Shown: one piece after another, positions 9,712-18,788 of the stretch
How the letters are laid out: each line of letters begins with the position of its first letter
Numbering within the stretch: the first letter of the stretch is position 1
Assembly: GCF_000429545.1 (NCBI RefSeq)
Contig: NZ_AUCB01000035.1
Coordinates: 1-55,982 of the forward strand
Length of the DNA stretch: 55,982 nucleotides
DNA from: Arenibacter certesii DSM 19833
GTDB taxonomy: Bacteria > Bacteroidota > Bacteroidia > Flavobacteriales > Flavobacteriaceae
Reading direction: 5' to 3'
Translations under genes and position numbers: made by a program
The notes under the pieces: generated by a model
Databases searched by the model: none
What the model saw: only the letters and a program-made list of their open reading frames with translations
What the model was told of the DNA's origin: nothing

Positions 9712-10202
9712 ATTAGGTGGGGGGTGGTTCATTTAAGATTTGATTATGTTCTATATTAAATAATACTATGCAAGTCTAAATCTAATAATAGTTCCCTATG
9801 GAACTTATCTAAATTTAACGATGAACCCTTTCTATTTGAAACTAGTTTTAATAATTAAATTACAAAAGCTTTAGGTAAAATTTTCATCCACTTAATAGTC
9901 AATACAGTTTTACAAGAATAGAGCAGTAATCAATTTTGAAAAAAAGAACAGTTGTTAGCGTCTTAGTTAACCCAATTGAATAAAAAGGGAATTAATGCAC
10001 TATTTCTAAACTTTTTGGTCCTTACTTTCTACCAATCTTCATAAAACAATCAAAATTTTAAAGATAATAATTTAACTTATAGTATAAGGATTGTTTATTT
10101 TAAGTAAATAAAAGTAACTAATATTATAATTATTATTATTTTAGTAATTAAATTTAACTATAAGTAATTAAATTTCCATTTAAATCAACTAAACCTTAAC
10201 CA
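9712..10202. other. Intergenic region upstream of the phosphonate-locus SusC
   Basis: About 490 bases of AT-rich sequence with no supportable gene. It must hold the promoter for the SusC/SusD/phn genes. Its last 100 bases contain four AGTAA boxes on one helical phase, listed separately. No clear Bacteroidota TAnnTTTG promoter was identified. Confidence 0.5.
10103..10175 (+). promoter_or_regulatory. Phased AGTAA boxes, possible operator of the phosphonate locus
   Basis: AGTAA occurs at 10103, 10113, 10143 and 10163, all separated by multiples of 10 bp. The last two are part of a 13-bp direct repeat, AGTAATTAAATTT (10143-10155 and 10163-10175), with a 20-bp period. The array ends 27 bases before the SusC start codon. 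Helical phasing suggests a protein-binding site or bent DNA; the AT-rich background makes chance possible. Confidence 0.35.
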
Positions 10203-13200
10203 ATGAAGAAAAAGAAAAACAAGTTATTGTTGCTATTCTCCATTTGCATTCTCCTTGCAATTCCAAGCAACTTAATTGCATTTAACAATGATGGATCACA
10301 CCATTATACCAATTCGCGTTTTAATATATTTCAACAATCAATTTCTGGAGTGGTCATTGATGATAACAATATGCCTTTACCAGGAGCTTCAGTTGTCTTG
10401 ATGGGTACTACTCAAGGAGTAGTTGCTGATTTTGATGGAAAATTTAATATTGAAGCTTCGGAGGGTGACGTAATCATGGTTTCCTATATAGGTTATGAAA
10501 CAAAACAAATCACAATTACCGACGAAACGGAGTTAACAGTTGTTCTTAATATATCTAGTAGCCAATTAGAAGAGGTGGTAGTAACTGCTCTTGGTATAAA
10601 AAAGGAAAAGAGACGTATAGGATATGCCGTGCAAGAAGTTGACGGCGAGTCTTTACAAAAAGCTGTCGCCCCAAACGTGGTAGAGTCGTTAACCGGAAAA
10701 GTTGCCGGGCTCACAATCACTAACAACAATGACTTCTTTTCGAATTCTGGCATTTACCTCAGAGGTAGCAAACCATTGATTGTTATAAACGGGGTGCCTA
10801 GTCCAAGTACTGATATGTGGAATATTAGTTCGGATGATATAGAAAGCATTTCTGTATTGAAAGCAGCTTCTGCTTCCGCTCTTTATGGTTCACAAGGGTT
10901 AAACGGTGCAGTGCAAATAACCTTGAAGACTGGTGCTAATGCGCCTAGAGGCACATCTGTATCCGTAAATTCTTCTACTACTTTTCAAGGCGATTTTATT
11001 CGATATCCTATTCCTCAAAATCAATATGGTCCTGGTAACGCCGGACTTTATGAATTTGGCACGGGTGCGGCTGGCGGTGGCGGGATTAATGATTTTGACT
11101 ATTCTATTTTCGGACCAAAATTTGATGGTAGGTTGCTGCCACAGTATGATTCTCCCATTGACCCCGATACAGGCGAGAGAATCCCCACCCCTTGGGTTTC
11201 CAGAGCAAGCGATAACTTAGGGCATTTTATGGAGACAGGTATAGTTAGTAATAATAATGTTACTGTACAAACTAATGGGGAAAAAGGGAATTTTATTATT
11301 TCAAACACGTATAAGCATTCAAAAGCAACCGTACCTGGTGCCAAATTGGATGTCAATACAACCAGGATCCAAGGTGTTTTAAATATAACCGAAGACTTAT
11401 CTTTAGATGGTTCATTGCAATACAACTATCAATATGCAAGTAATTTGCCCCGTTCTAACTATGGGCCACATTCGCCTATATATCTATTGAACATTTGGGG
11501 AGGCACGCATTTTGACATTAGAGACTTCAAGGATTATTGGGTGCCTGGAAAAGAAGGAGTAGAACAGCATTGGGTTGAGAACTGGAGATATAATAACCTA
11601 TATGCATTGGCCCATGAATGGAAACGGCCTTATACCAAAAATGATATTCTTGGATATTTAAAGCTAAATTATAAACTGAACGACCATCTTAGCGCGTTTG
11701 CTAGAACAAGTCTAAATTCTTGGAGCCGTACTCAAGACCAGGAGATTGCTGTGAGTATTTATGATTATAGCATATCCGATCGGGGAGGAAGATACCGACA
11801 TTCAGCAGATAACCTGTTTGAATCGAATACCGATTTTTTGATTAATTATAACAATAACTTTTTCAATGAGGAATTTACTGTCGATGCAGGTTTGGGTGGT
11901 AATCAACGTTTATACCGTTACGATGATTTTTATGCTACTACCACCCAATTAATTGTCCCAGATGTTTTTAAGTTAAGTAATTCTGTTGATAAGGTAACAC
12001 CAACAAGTTATAAAGAAAAAAAAGGAGTGTACAGTGGATATGCCACATTGGATATGGCTTATAAGAATCAGTTTTATTTTGGTGTGACCGGGAGAGTTGA
12101 TAATTCTACAACATTACCTAAAGGAAATAATTCTTTCTTTTACCCCTCCCTATATTTTAGTACAGTGTTAACCGATGTGTTTTCTTTGCCGGAAGCTATT
12201 AATTTTCTAAAATTGAGAACAGCCTACGCAAAGGTTGGTGGAGATTTAGGTAATGACAGGGCGGGAGGAACCAACGGAATTTATTCCGCCGTAAATTCGT
12301 ATAGTACCGGTGATAGATTAAGAAACCTTCCAATAGCCAGTTATCCAAGTGTCTTGGATAATCCTAATCTTTCCCCTTCGTTTAATACTTCCTACGAATA
12401 TGGTATTGAAGGAAAATTTTTTAATAACAGAGTAGGGTTCGATTTCTCCTATTTTGAAAACAATTACGGCCCTGAGATATTTACACAACGCTTTTCGGAG
12501 ACTTCTGGATATGATGGTATTCGCTTGAATGGTAGAACTACCCAAAGAAAGGGGATGGATTTCACAGTCAATTTAGTGCCTATTCGATCTGATGAACTTA
12601 ATTGGTCCACAATATTTAATTTCAGTGCATATAACGATTATCTTACTTCATTACCACCTCTTCCTGATGGTAGTCCACAATTGCAAGACGGTAGAACTTT
12701 TGTTGGCGACGAGTTATACCACTATTGGTACAATGAATGGGAGCGTTCCCCGGAAGGCGAATTGGTTATTCAATCTAATGGCGCTCCTAAAAGTACCGAT
12801 GTACGATTGGATCAGGGGAGTACCCAACCGGATTTTACGGCAAGTATATTTAATGATATTAGTTATAAAAACCTTTCTCTATCATTTTTATTTGATGGTC
12901 GTTTCGGGGGTATAACTTATGATGCTTATGAAAGGGATTTATGGAGATCGGGTTCACATCCAGATGCTATACATCCAGAAAGGGAACAGTCCAATATAGC
13001 GTATGCTAATGGCGGAGACGCACGTACCATGTTAATCCCTGGAGTTAAAATTGTTAGCGGTGAGTTAAGCTATGACCCGCAGGGAAATATTGTAGAGGAT
13101 ACCAGAGTCTTCGAACCTAATGATATTAAGGCAGAGTATCAAACCTGGGCTAGCCGTTACAAAGGGGCTTGGGAAAATGTTTTGATAGAAAAAACCTTCA

Positions 13201-13427
13201 TCAAATTGCGAGAAATTACTTTAACATATGATATGCCCACTAAATGGATGGAAAAAAGTTTTCTGAACAGTGCCTCGATATCCTTAGTAGGTAGAAATTT
13301 AATTTATTGGACCAAGGATGATGATACATTTGGTGACATGGATACTTATTCACTCTCTACCGGTGATGCTGGATTGCAAATGCCCGCACAAAGAACCTAT
13401 GGTTTTAACATTAATTTTCAATTTTAA
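10203..13427 (+). CDS. SusC-like TonB-dependent outer-membrane receptor (phosphonate locus)
   Basis: A 1074-residue SusC/RagA-type transporter of normal length. It has a signal peptide (LLLLFSICILLAIPSN), a carboxypeptidase-regulatory-like domain (ISGVVIDDNNMPLPGASV, residues about 48-115), a TonB-box-like stretch before the plug (EEVVVTALGIKKEKR), a plug containing SVLKAASASALYGSQG, and a long barrel ending in the aromatic YGFNINFQF. It lacks the STN domain, so it is not an anti-sigma transducer. With the SusD that starts 10 bases after its stop it should import a large ligand across the outer membrane using TonB energy. The ligand is inferred from the downstream aminoethylphosphonate genes to be a phosphonate-bearing glycan or lipid fragment. 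Confidence 0.93.
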   Translation: MKKKKNKLLLLFSICILLAIPSNLIAFNNDGSHHYTNSRFNIFQQSISGVVIDDNNMPLPGASVVLMGTTQGVVADFDGKFNIEASEGDVIMVSYIGYETKQITITDETELTVVLNISSSQLEEVVVTALGIKKEKRRIGYAVQEVDGESLQKAVAPNVVESLTGKVAGLTITNNNDFFSNSGIYLRGSKPLIVINGVPSPSTDMWNISSDDIESISVLKAASASALYGSQGLNGAVQITLKTGANAPRGTSVSVNSSTTFQGDFIRYPIPQNQYGPGNAGLYEFGTGAAGGGGINDFDYSIFGPKFDGRLLPQYDSPIDPDTGERIPTPWVSRASDNLGHFMETGIVSNNNVTVQTNGEKGNFIISNTYKHSKATVPGAKLDVNTTRIQGVLNITEDLSLDGSLQYNYQYASNLPRSNYGPHSPIYLLNIWGGTHFDIRDFKDYWVPGKEGVEQHWVENWRYNNLYALAHEWKRPYTKNDILGYLKLNYKLNDHLSAFARTSLNSWSRTQDQEIAVSIYDYSISDRGGRYRHSADNLFESNTDFLINYNNNFFNEEFTVDAGLGGNQRLYRYDDFYATTTQLIVPDVFKLSNSVDKVTPTSYKEKKGVYSGYATLDMAYKNQFYFGVTGRVDNSTTLPKGNNSFFYPSLYFSTVLTDVFSLPEAINFLKLRTAYAKVGGDLGNDRAGGTNGIYSAVNSYSTGDRLRNLPIASYPSVLDNPNLSPSFNTSYEYGIEGKFFNNRVGFDFSYFENNYGPEIFTQRFSETSGYDGIRLNGRTTQRKGMDFTVNLVPIRSDELNWSTIFNFSAYNDYLTSLPPLPDGSPQLQDGRTFVGDELYHYWYNEWERSPEGELVIQSNGAPKSTDVRLDQGSTQPDFTASIFNDISYKNLSLSFLFDGRFGGITYDAYERDLWRSGSHPDAIHPEREQSNIAYANGGDARTMLIPGVKIVSGELSYDPQGNIVEDTRVFEPNDIKAEYQTWASRYKGAWENVLIEKTFIKLREITLTYDMPTKWMEKSFLNSASISLVGRNLIYWTKDDDTFGDMDTYSLSTGDAGLQMPAQRTYGFNINFQF

Positions 13428-13437
13428 TATAAAAACG

Positions 13438-14937
13438 ATGAAAAATATAATTATAAAATCAAGTTTCTGTATAATTCTCATAACCATGTTAGGTAGTTGC
13501 TTAAATTATGACGATTTAAGAGAGAATCCAAATGATCCCACCTCGGTAGCACCAAGCCTATTGTTTACTGAAGTAACACCCACACCTGCTTCATCTTTTT
13601 CAGGTTTATATCGAGATGCACAGTACCATAATGCCATTGCGGCAGATCTTGGGGTATCACCACCGGTTAATTATCGATATGGTTCTGCTAGTTATACCTA
13701 TAATAATCTACGTAATGTCGATAAAATGATTGAAGAAGCCCAAGCAGTAGGTGCCGAACAGTTTGTCATTTTGGCTAAATTTATTAAGGCGTATAATTAT
13801 ATTGAAATGACGCGTAGAATGGGAGATATTCCCTTGTCCGAAGCCATGCAGGGAATTGACAATCCAAATCCAAAATATGATACACAAAAATCGGTTTATA
13901 TTCAATGTTTGAATTGGTTGGACGAGGCTAATAGGGAATTGGGAGAATTCATTTTAGCAAATCCCGGTGAAAATCTTAATGGGGATATTTATTATAATGG
14001 TAATCTTAAACAATGGCAGAAAGCGATAAATGCATACACCATAAGAATTTTGCTCACTCTGACAAAAAAAGCGGATGATGCTGATATTAATGTAAAAGGA
14101 AGGATGGCGAGCATAGTTAACAATCCAACGCAATATCCATTGTTTGAAAGTATAGCAGATAATATGCAGCTATCCCATAGGGATGAGGATGGATTTAGAG
14201 GTGCATATAATCCAAATGTGCAAATTGATGTTGAATCAATAGTATATGCAGATACTTATATTAATCTACTGAAAATGTATAATGATCCTAGACTATTTAA
14301 AGTGGCAGAGCCTACACCTATGGCATTAGAGGGCAACCCAGGAAACGAGGCGATGGTAAGAATGGATTTTGATTCTTACGCAGGATCGGATATTTCTGAA
14401 AATCTAGAAGTAAATGGAGCAAAGAAAGCCAATGGTGAATTTTCGCAGCCGAATAAAGAACGCTTTCTCAACTTTGTAGGTCAACCCTCAATACTTATTG
14501 GTTATGCCGAACAAGAACTAAATTTATCAGAAGCTTCGCATCGAGGATGGATTGGAGGTAGCGCTAAAGAATATTATGATAATGGTGTAAGTGCTTCAAT
14601 GGAATTTTATAATGTAGATTCAGAAGATATAGCCACGTATTTATCTAGCAATGCGCCTTATGTTAATGGAGATGCTGGATTAAATTTAATTCACGAGCAG
14701 ATGTATTTAGCACTTGCTGAAAACTCTGGTTGGGAAGCTTGGTTTATGCATAGAAGAACAGGGGTTCCTAATTTAAAGTTTTCTGGAAATAACAACGTTG
14801 ATCAGTTTCCGGTACGCTGGGCATATCCTGGTTCTGAAGACACAGATAACAATGTTAACTATAGGGAGGCGCTTAGAAGACAATTTGGTGAAGAAGTAGA
14901 TGACAGAAACCAAGTTATGTGGTTGCTTAAGGATTAA
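13438..14937 (+). CDS. SusD-like surface lipoprotein (SusD-like_2 type)
   Basis: Ligand-binding partner of the preceding SusC. The start at 13438 is preferred over an upstream in-frame ATG at 13318 because it gives a lipoprotein signal with lipobox LGSC (Cys21) and avoids a long overlap with susC. The 499-residue product shows the helical TPR-like features of RagB/SusD proteins and the C-terminal EAWFMHRRTGVPNL block seen in the SusD-like_2 branch. It would cap the SusC barrel and bind substrate at the cell surface. A hairpin follows the gene, but the phn genes continue in the same direction. Confidence 0.92.
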   Translation: MKNIIIKSSFCIILITMLGSCLNYDDLRENPNDPTSVAPSLLFTEVTPTPASSFSGLYRDAQYHNAIAADLGVSPPVNYRYGSASYTYNNLRNVDKMIEEAQAVGAEQFVILAKFIKAYNYIEMTRRMGDIPLSEAMQGIDNPNPKYDTQKSVYIQCLNWLDEANRELGEFILANPGENLNGDIYYNGNLKQWQKAINAYTIRILLTLTKKADDADINVKGRMASIVNNPTQYPLFESIADNMQLSHRDEDGFRGAYNPNVQIDVESIVYADTYINLLKMYNDPRLFKVAEPTPMALEGNPGNEAMVRMDFDSYAGSDISENLEVNGAKKANGEFSQPNKERFLNFVGQPSILIGYAEQELNLSEASHRGWIGGSAKEYYDNGVSASMEFYNVDSEDIATYLSSNAPYVNGDAGLNLIHEQMYLALAENSGWEAWFMHRRTGVPNLKFSGNNNVDQFPVRWAYPGSEDTDNNVNYREALRRQFGEEVDDRNQVMWLLKD

Positions 14938-14975
14938 TATCCAGTTTTATTAAAGTTTTTTGATTTTTTAATCAA

Positions 14976-15007
14976 AGCCCGGTCTGCTTTAATTAAGCTG
15001 CCGGGCT
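14976..15007 (+). terminator. Hairpin after susD, attenuator or terminator
   Basis: AGCCCGG (14976-14982) pairs with CCGGGCT (15001-15007), with an inner GCTT-TAATT-AAGC helix, making one long hairpin. It is preceded by TTGATT-TTTT-AATCAA, which can also fold. The downstream sequence lacks a clear T-run, so it may only partly terminate, or may stabilise the susCD mRNA, giving lower expression of the downstream enzymes. Confidence 0.5.
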
Positions 15008-15021
15008 CATAAATTTATCTT

Positions 15022-15981
15022 ATGTATACAAAACATGTTTCTAGCCTAATGCGATCCTCCTTATTGGGAGCCTTTGCTTTAATGATTTTAGCTTGTTCCT
15101 GTAAATCCCGTGATAAGGATACCGATGAGAGAGAAAAATTTCTAGAGAAAGAGCGTAAGGTATTGATCATTGGAATAGACGGCTGCATGCCAGCTGGAAT
15201 TACCGCAGCCAAAACCCCTCATTTGGATACCCTGATGGCTGATGGCACTTATTCCCTGCAAGCGAGAAATACAGGTACAACTATAAGTGGACCAAGTTGG
15301 TCTGCCATGCTAACGGGTGTTTGGGAAGAAAAACACGGAGTTACAGACAATTCTTTTACTGGATCAAATTATACCAAATATCCCCATTTTTTTAAGGTAA
15401 TAAAGGATGCTGATTCAAAATATCGAACGGTATCTGTAAGCCAGTGGCATCCAATTAATGATCAAATAGCAACAATGGCAGATGTAAAAGTCAATAGCCG
15501 AGACTCTAGTAAGGATACTAAAAATAAAGCAATTATAGAACTTAAAAAGGAAGATATAACGGCCATGTTCGTTCATTTTGATGATGTTGACCATGCAGGT
15601 CATGGGTCTGGCTATAGTATTGAAAATCCAAAATATCTAGAAGCAATAGAAACAGTGGATACTGCAATAGGGGAGATTATGACGGCACTTAAAAGGCGTA
15701 ATAACTATATAAATGAGGATTGGATCATTTTGGTAAGTACAGACCATGGTGGTATAGGTACCGGCCATGGAGGAGATACCGATGAGGAACGCACCATATT
15801 TATGATTGTCAGCGGGGATAAGGTACCCAAAGTGAATTTATCTAAAACAACTTCCGATAGCTTATATACCCCATTAACGGTAGATCTTGTGCCAACAGCT
15901 TTGGCCCATTTATGTATTCCTGTCCAACCTGAGTGGGGTTTGGAAGGTACCTCACTTATTAAAGAATCATGTAACTATTAA
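15022..15981 (+). CDS. Type I phosphodiesterase / alkaline-phosphatase-fold lipoprotein
   Basis: A 319-residue exported enzyme of the nucleotide pyrophosphatase/phosphodiesterase branch of the alkaline phosphatase superfamily. After a lipoprotein signal (AFALMILACSC) the metal and nucleophile motifs are clear: LIIGIDGC, the Ser/Thr nucleophile region TTISGPSWSAMLTG, FDDVDHAGHG, STDHGG and GHGG. A start at 15049 is also possible. It is the first gene after susCD and stands 88 bases before phnA. The simplest role is hydrolysis of the phosphonate (C-P)-O-C ester, freeing aminoethylphosphonate from its lipid or glycan carrier in the periplasm or at the surface. That substrate is inferred from context; related enzymes also cut ordinary phosphodiesters. 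It resembles the enzymes at 38245 and 42504. Confidence 0.85.
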   Translation: MYTKHVSSLMRSSLLGAFALMILACSCKSRDKDTDEREKFLEKERKVLIIGIDGCMPAGITAAKTPHLDTLMADGTYSLQARNTGTTISGPSWSAMLTGVWEEKHGVTDNSFTGSNYTKYPHFFKVIKDADSKYRTVSVSQWHPINDQIATMADVKVNSRDSSKDTKNKAIIELKKEDITAMFVHFDDVDHAGHGSGYSIENPKYLEAIETVDTAIGEIMTALKRRNNYINEDWIILVSTDHGGIGTGHGGDTDEERTIFMIVSGDKVPKVNLSKTTSDSLYTPLTVDLVPTALAHLCIPVQPEWGLEGTSLIKESCNY

Positions 15982-16069
15982 CAATTTTTATATAACAAGA
16001 ATTTGCATATAAGTAAAATTTTTATACTTTAGTGCAAGTTTAATTGTGTAAATAAATATATTCTAAGAG

Positions 16070-17296
16070 ATGAACATTAATAATAGAAACTATCCAAGGC
16101 AAAAGCAGACAATTATTGGAATATGTATGGATGGAACGTCCTATTCTTACTATGAAGGTGCTAAGGAGATGATGCCCAATTTGCAAAGGTTTATAAAAGA
16201 AGGTTCCATGGGTATTGTAAAAAGTGTGATCCCATCCTTCACAAACCCTAATAATATGGCTATTGTTACTGGAGTTCCGCCAAAAGTAAATGGGATTTGT
16301 GGAAACTTTTATTGGGATACCGAGCTTCAAGAGGAGGTTATGATGAACGATCCAAAGTATCTAAAAGTCCCTACAATTTTATCCGAATTCAGTAAGAATG
16401 GTAGAAAGGTAGCCGTGGTGACTGCCAAGGATAAATTGAGAAAGATGTTGGCTCATAATCTAGACGGAATTTGCTTTTCGGCCGAATTTGCCAATCTAGC
16501 TACATTAGAAGAAAACGGTATCGAAAATGTGGAAGAAGGATTAATGGAAAAGGAAAGACCTGGAATTTACGATCCTTATATCTCTGTTTATTGTATTGAA
16601 GCAGGGGCTAAGTTATTAAAGCGAGAACATTTTGATGTTATGTACCTGACAACAACAGATTTTGTGCAACACAAATATGCACCTGGAAGCCCAGACGCTA
16701 ATGACTTTTTATCAAAAATTGACATTTGGCTTGGTGAGCTAGACAAGTTGGGAGCCATTATTGGTGTTACCGCTGATCATGGTATGCAGTCCAAAACTAA
16801 TCCAGATGGTAGTCCAAAAGTTCAGTTTATCGAGCAACTATTGAATGCTCAAAATATTAAATCGAGGGTAATCCTGCCAATTACTGATCCGTATGTCGTT
16901 CATCATGGTGCCTTAGGGGGATATGGAACCTTGTATTTAGAAGATAAATCACAATTAAAGACGGCTAAGGACTACTTGTTATCGTTGGAGGGAATTGAAA
17001 AAGTACTTACCAATGCAGAAGCTGTTGAAAAATTTGAACTTCCAGGTGATAGAATAGGTGATTTGGTAGTTTTAGCAGATTCTTCAACTACCATTGGTAG
17101 AACCCCGGATTGGCACGAACTCGATAAGGTTAAAGAAGGTTTGCGTTCGCATGGTGGGGAACATTGTCAAGAGGTACCGATGATATTTAATAGAAAGTTG
17201 AATGCGGAATACAGTAAGAAATTAGCGTCTGGAACAAGTAGGAATTTCGATTTATTCGATTTCTTGAGTAACGGATTTTCAAACGAAACCATTTAA
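16070..17296 (+). CDS. phnA: Phosphonoacetate hydrolase PhnA
   Basis: Cytoplasmic zinc-dependent C-P hydrolase that converts phosphonoacetate to acetate and phosphate, an alkaline phosphatase superfamily member. The 408-residue protein has no signal peptide. It carries the family hallmark SFTNPNNMAIVTG, with the nucleophile Thr58, followed by GICGNFYWD. Metal ligands are visible as Asp21 in CMDG, Asp and His in TTDFVQHKYAPG, Asp-His in TADHGM and a late His in SHGGEH. The hydrolase differs from PhnX (phosphonatase) in acting after aldehyde oxidation. Nine bases separate it from phnY, and phnW follows: the same three-enzyme pathway as in Sinorhizobium meliloti. The assignment is secure. Confidence 0.95.
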   Translation: MNINNRNYPRQKQTIIGICMDGTSYSYYEGAKEMMPNLQRFIKEGSMGIVKSVIPSFTNPNNMAIVTGVPPKVNGICGNFYWDTELQEEVMMNDPKYLKVPTILSEFSKNGRKVAVVTAKDKLRKMLAHNLDGICFSAEFANLATLEENGIENVEEGLMEKERPGIYDPYISVYCIEAGAKLLKREHFDVMYLTTTDFVQHKYAPGSPDANDFLSKIDIWLGELDKLGAIIGVTADHGMQSKTNPDGSPKVQFIEQLLNAQNIKSRVILPITDPYVVHHGALGGYGTLYLEDKSQLKTAKDYLLSLEGIEKVLTNAEAVEKFELPGDRIGDLVVLADSSTTIGRTPDWHELDKVKEGLRSHGGEHCQEVPMIFNRKLNAEYSKKLASGTSRNFDLFDFLSNGFSNETI

Positions 17297-17305
17297 ATAA
17301 CTGTT

Positions 17306-18733
17306 ATGATAGAATTTGGAAGTATAGTTAACGGAAAACAAGTCAAAAGTGGTAATTGGATTGATGTATACAATCCATATACCAATAAAAAGGTGGGACG
17401 TGTATCTTCTATAGATACAAAAACCTTGGATAAAGTTTTAACCGACACCAGAAATACTAAGATAACACTTACCCGTTATGAACGCTATGATATACTTAAT
17501 AAAATTGCAAACGCCCTGGAGGATCGGGTAGATGAGGTAAGTAAAATGATTACAGATGAAACTGGGCTGTGTTTAAAAGACACTCGGTATGAGGCCAGTA
17601 GAGTTTCTGATGTACTGCGATTTTCGGCTATGAAAACTTTAGATGATGATTCTGAGGTATTCCCATGTGATGTTTCAAAAAATGGAAAGCCAAGAAGGAT
17701 TTACACAACGCGGGTGCCCTTAGGTTTAATTAGTTGTATTACCCCTTTTAATCATCCCATGAATCAAGTGGTGCACAAAATTGCCCCGGCAATTGCGACC
17801 AATAATACAGTGGTCTTAAAGCCATCAGAGAAGACCCCTTTATCGGCATACTATTTTGCTCAATTAGCCTTGGATTGCGGGTTGCCTCCAAATATGTTGA
17901 ATGTCATCAACGGAGCAGATGTTCAGGCTATAGCGGAAATGATGACGATACATCCAGATATCACTATGGTTTCGTTTACAGGAGGTTCTAAAGTAGGAAA
18001 AATTATTGCTTCCAAGGCTGGTTATAAAAAAATCGTATTAGAGCTTGGAGGAAGTTCTGCATTGCTGGTACTCGAAGATGCAAATATAGATGAAGCGGTA
18101 GAAGTTACCATGTCAGGGACATTTAAAAATTCGGCACAGCGTTGTACCGCTATTAGAAGGATTTTGGTTCATGAAGATATTGCCGATATTTATGCTTCTA
18201 AATTAGCAAACCGAGTAAAAGCCTTAAAATATGGGGATCCCTATGATTCTGAAAATGATATGGGAACCGTTATTACGGAAGAGGCAGCCATAGAAATGGA
18301 AACTCGCGTTCAAAACGCTATTGACAATGGTGCTGTTCTATTGGTTGGACATAAACGGGATGGAGCCCTTTATTCTCCTACTGTTTTAGATCATGTTGAT
18401 AACGCTCATGAAGTAGTTGCCAAGGAGACCTTTGGTCCAGTAGCCCCAATTATACGTTTTAAAACCTTGGATGAGGCAATAGAAATCGCCAACGATACCC
18501 CGTATGGCCTGTCTGGAGGTGTGGTAAGTAATCATTGGCCTTCCATTCAACGAGTCATTACAGAATTGGATACTGGTACGGTAAATGTCAATGAAGCTCC
18601 CAGTTATCGCTTGGAATGGACTCCTTTTGGAGGGGTGAAAGATTCTGGCTTGGGATACAAAGAGGGGGTTATAGAAACCATGAAAGGCTACACCTACGTA
18701 AAAACATATTCCTTGCCATGGGACATTGCCTAG
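17306..18733 (+). CDS. phnY: Phosphonoacetaldehyde dehydrogenase PhnY
   Basis: NAD-dependent aldehyde dehydrogenase oxidising phosphonoacetaldehyde to phosphonoacetate in the cytoplasm. The 475-residue protein shows the family features: TPFNHP at about 146-151, the cofactor-binding VSFTGGSKVGK, the general base Glu246 in LELGGSS and the catalytic Cys280 in SAQRCTAIRR. The ALDH superfamily has many substrates. The identification as PhnY rests on its position between phnA and phnW and on the Sinorhizobium-type gene set. The 9-base gap after phnA indicates co-transcription and probable translational coupling. Confidence 0.93.
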   Translation: MIEFGSIVNGKQVKSGNWIDVYNPYTNKKVGRVSSIDTKTLDKVLTDTRNTKITLTRYERYDILNKIANALEDRVDEVSKMITDETGLCLKDTRYEASRVSDVLRFSAMKTLDDDSEVFPCDVSKNGKPRRIYTTRVPLGLISCITPFNHPMNQVVHKIAPAIATNNTVVLKPSEKTPLSAYYFAQLALDCGLPPNMLNVINGADVQAIAEMMTIHPDITMVSFTGGSKVGKIIASKAGYKKIVLELGGSSALLVLEDANIDEAVEVTMSGTFKNSAQRCTAIRRILVHEDIADIYASKLANRVKALKYGDPYDSENDMGTVITEEAAIEMETRVQNAIDNGAVLLVGHKRDGALYSPTVLDHVDNAHEVVAKETFGPVAPIIRFKTLDEAIEIANDTPYGLSGGVVSNHWPSIQRVITELDTGTVNVNEAPSYRLEWTPFGGVKDSGLGYKEGVIETMKGYTYVKTYSLPWDIA

Positions 18734-18788
18734 GCATAAATTTAAAGTAATAATCGAGTGTAAATCTGTTAACCAAATAAAATAAAAA

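Noticed and set aside
11099..11425. 108-codon reverse frame inside susC
   Set aside because: It is a shadow of the susC coding frame, with no domain and no independent support.
13318..13437. Upstream ATG start for the SusD gene
   Set aside because: It would overlap susC by 110 bases and bury the lipoprotein signal; ATG 13438 gives a proper lipobox at Cys21.
16070..17296. Second phosphodiesterase of the same kind as the 15022 product
   Set aside because: It lacks a signal peptide and has the SFTNPNN/GICGNFYWD motifs specific to phosphonoacetate hydrolase.
17306..18733. Generic succinate-semialdehyde or betaine-aldehyde dehydrogenase call
   Set aside because: Its place between phnA and phnW makes phosphonoacetaldehyde the natural substrate.
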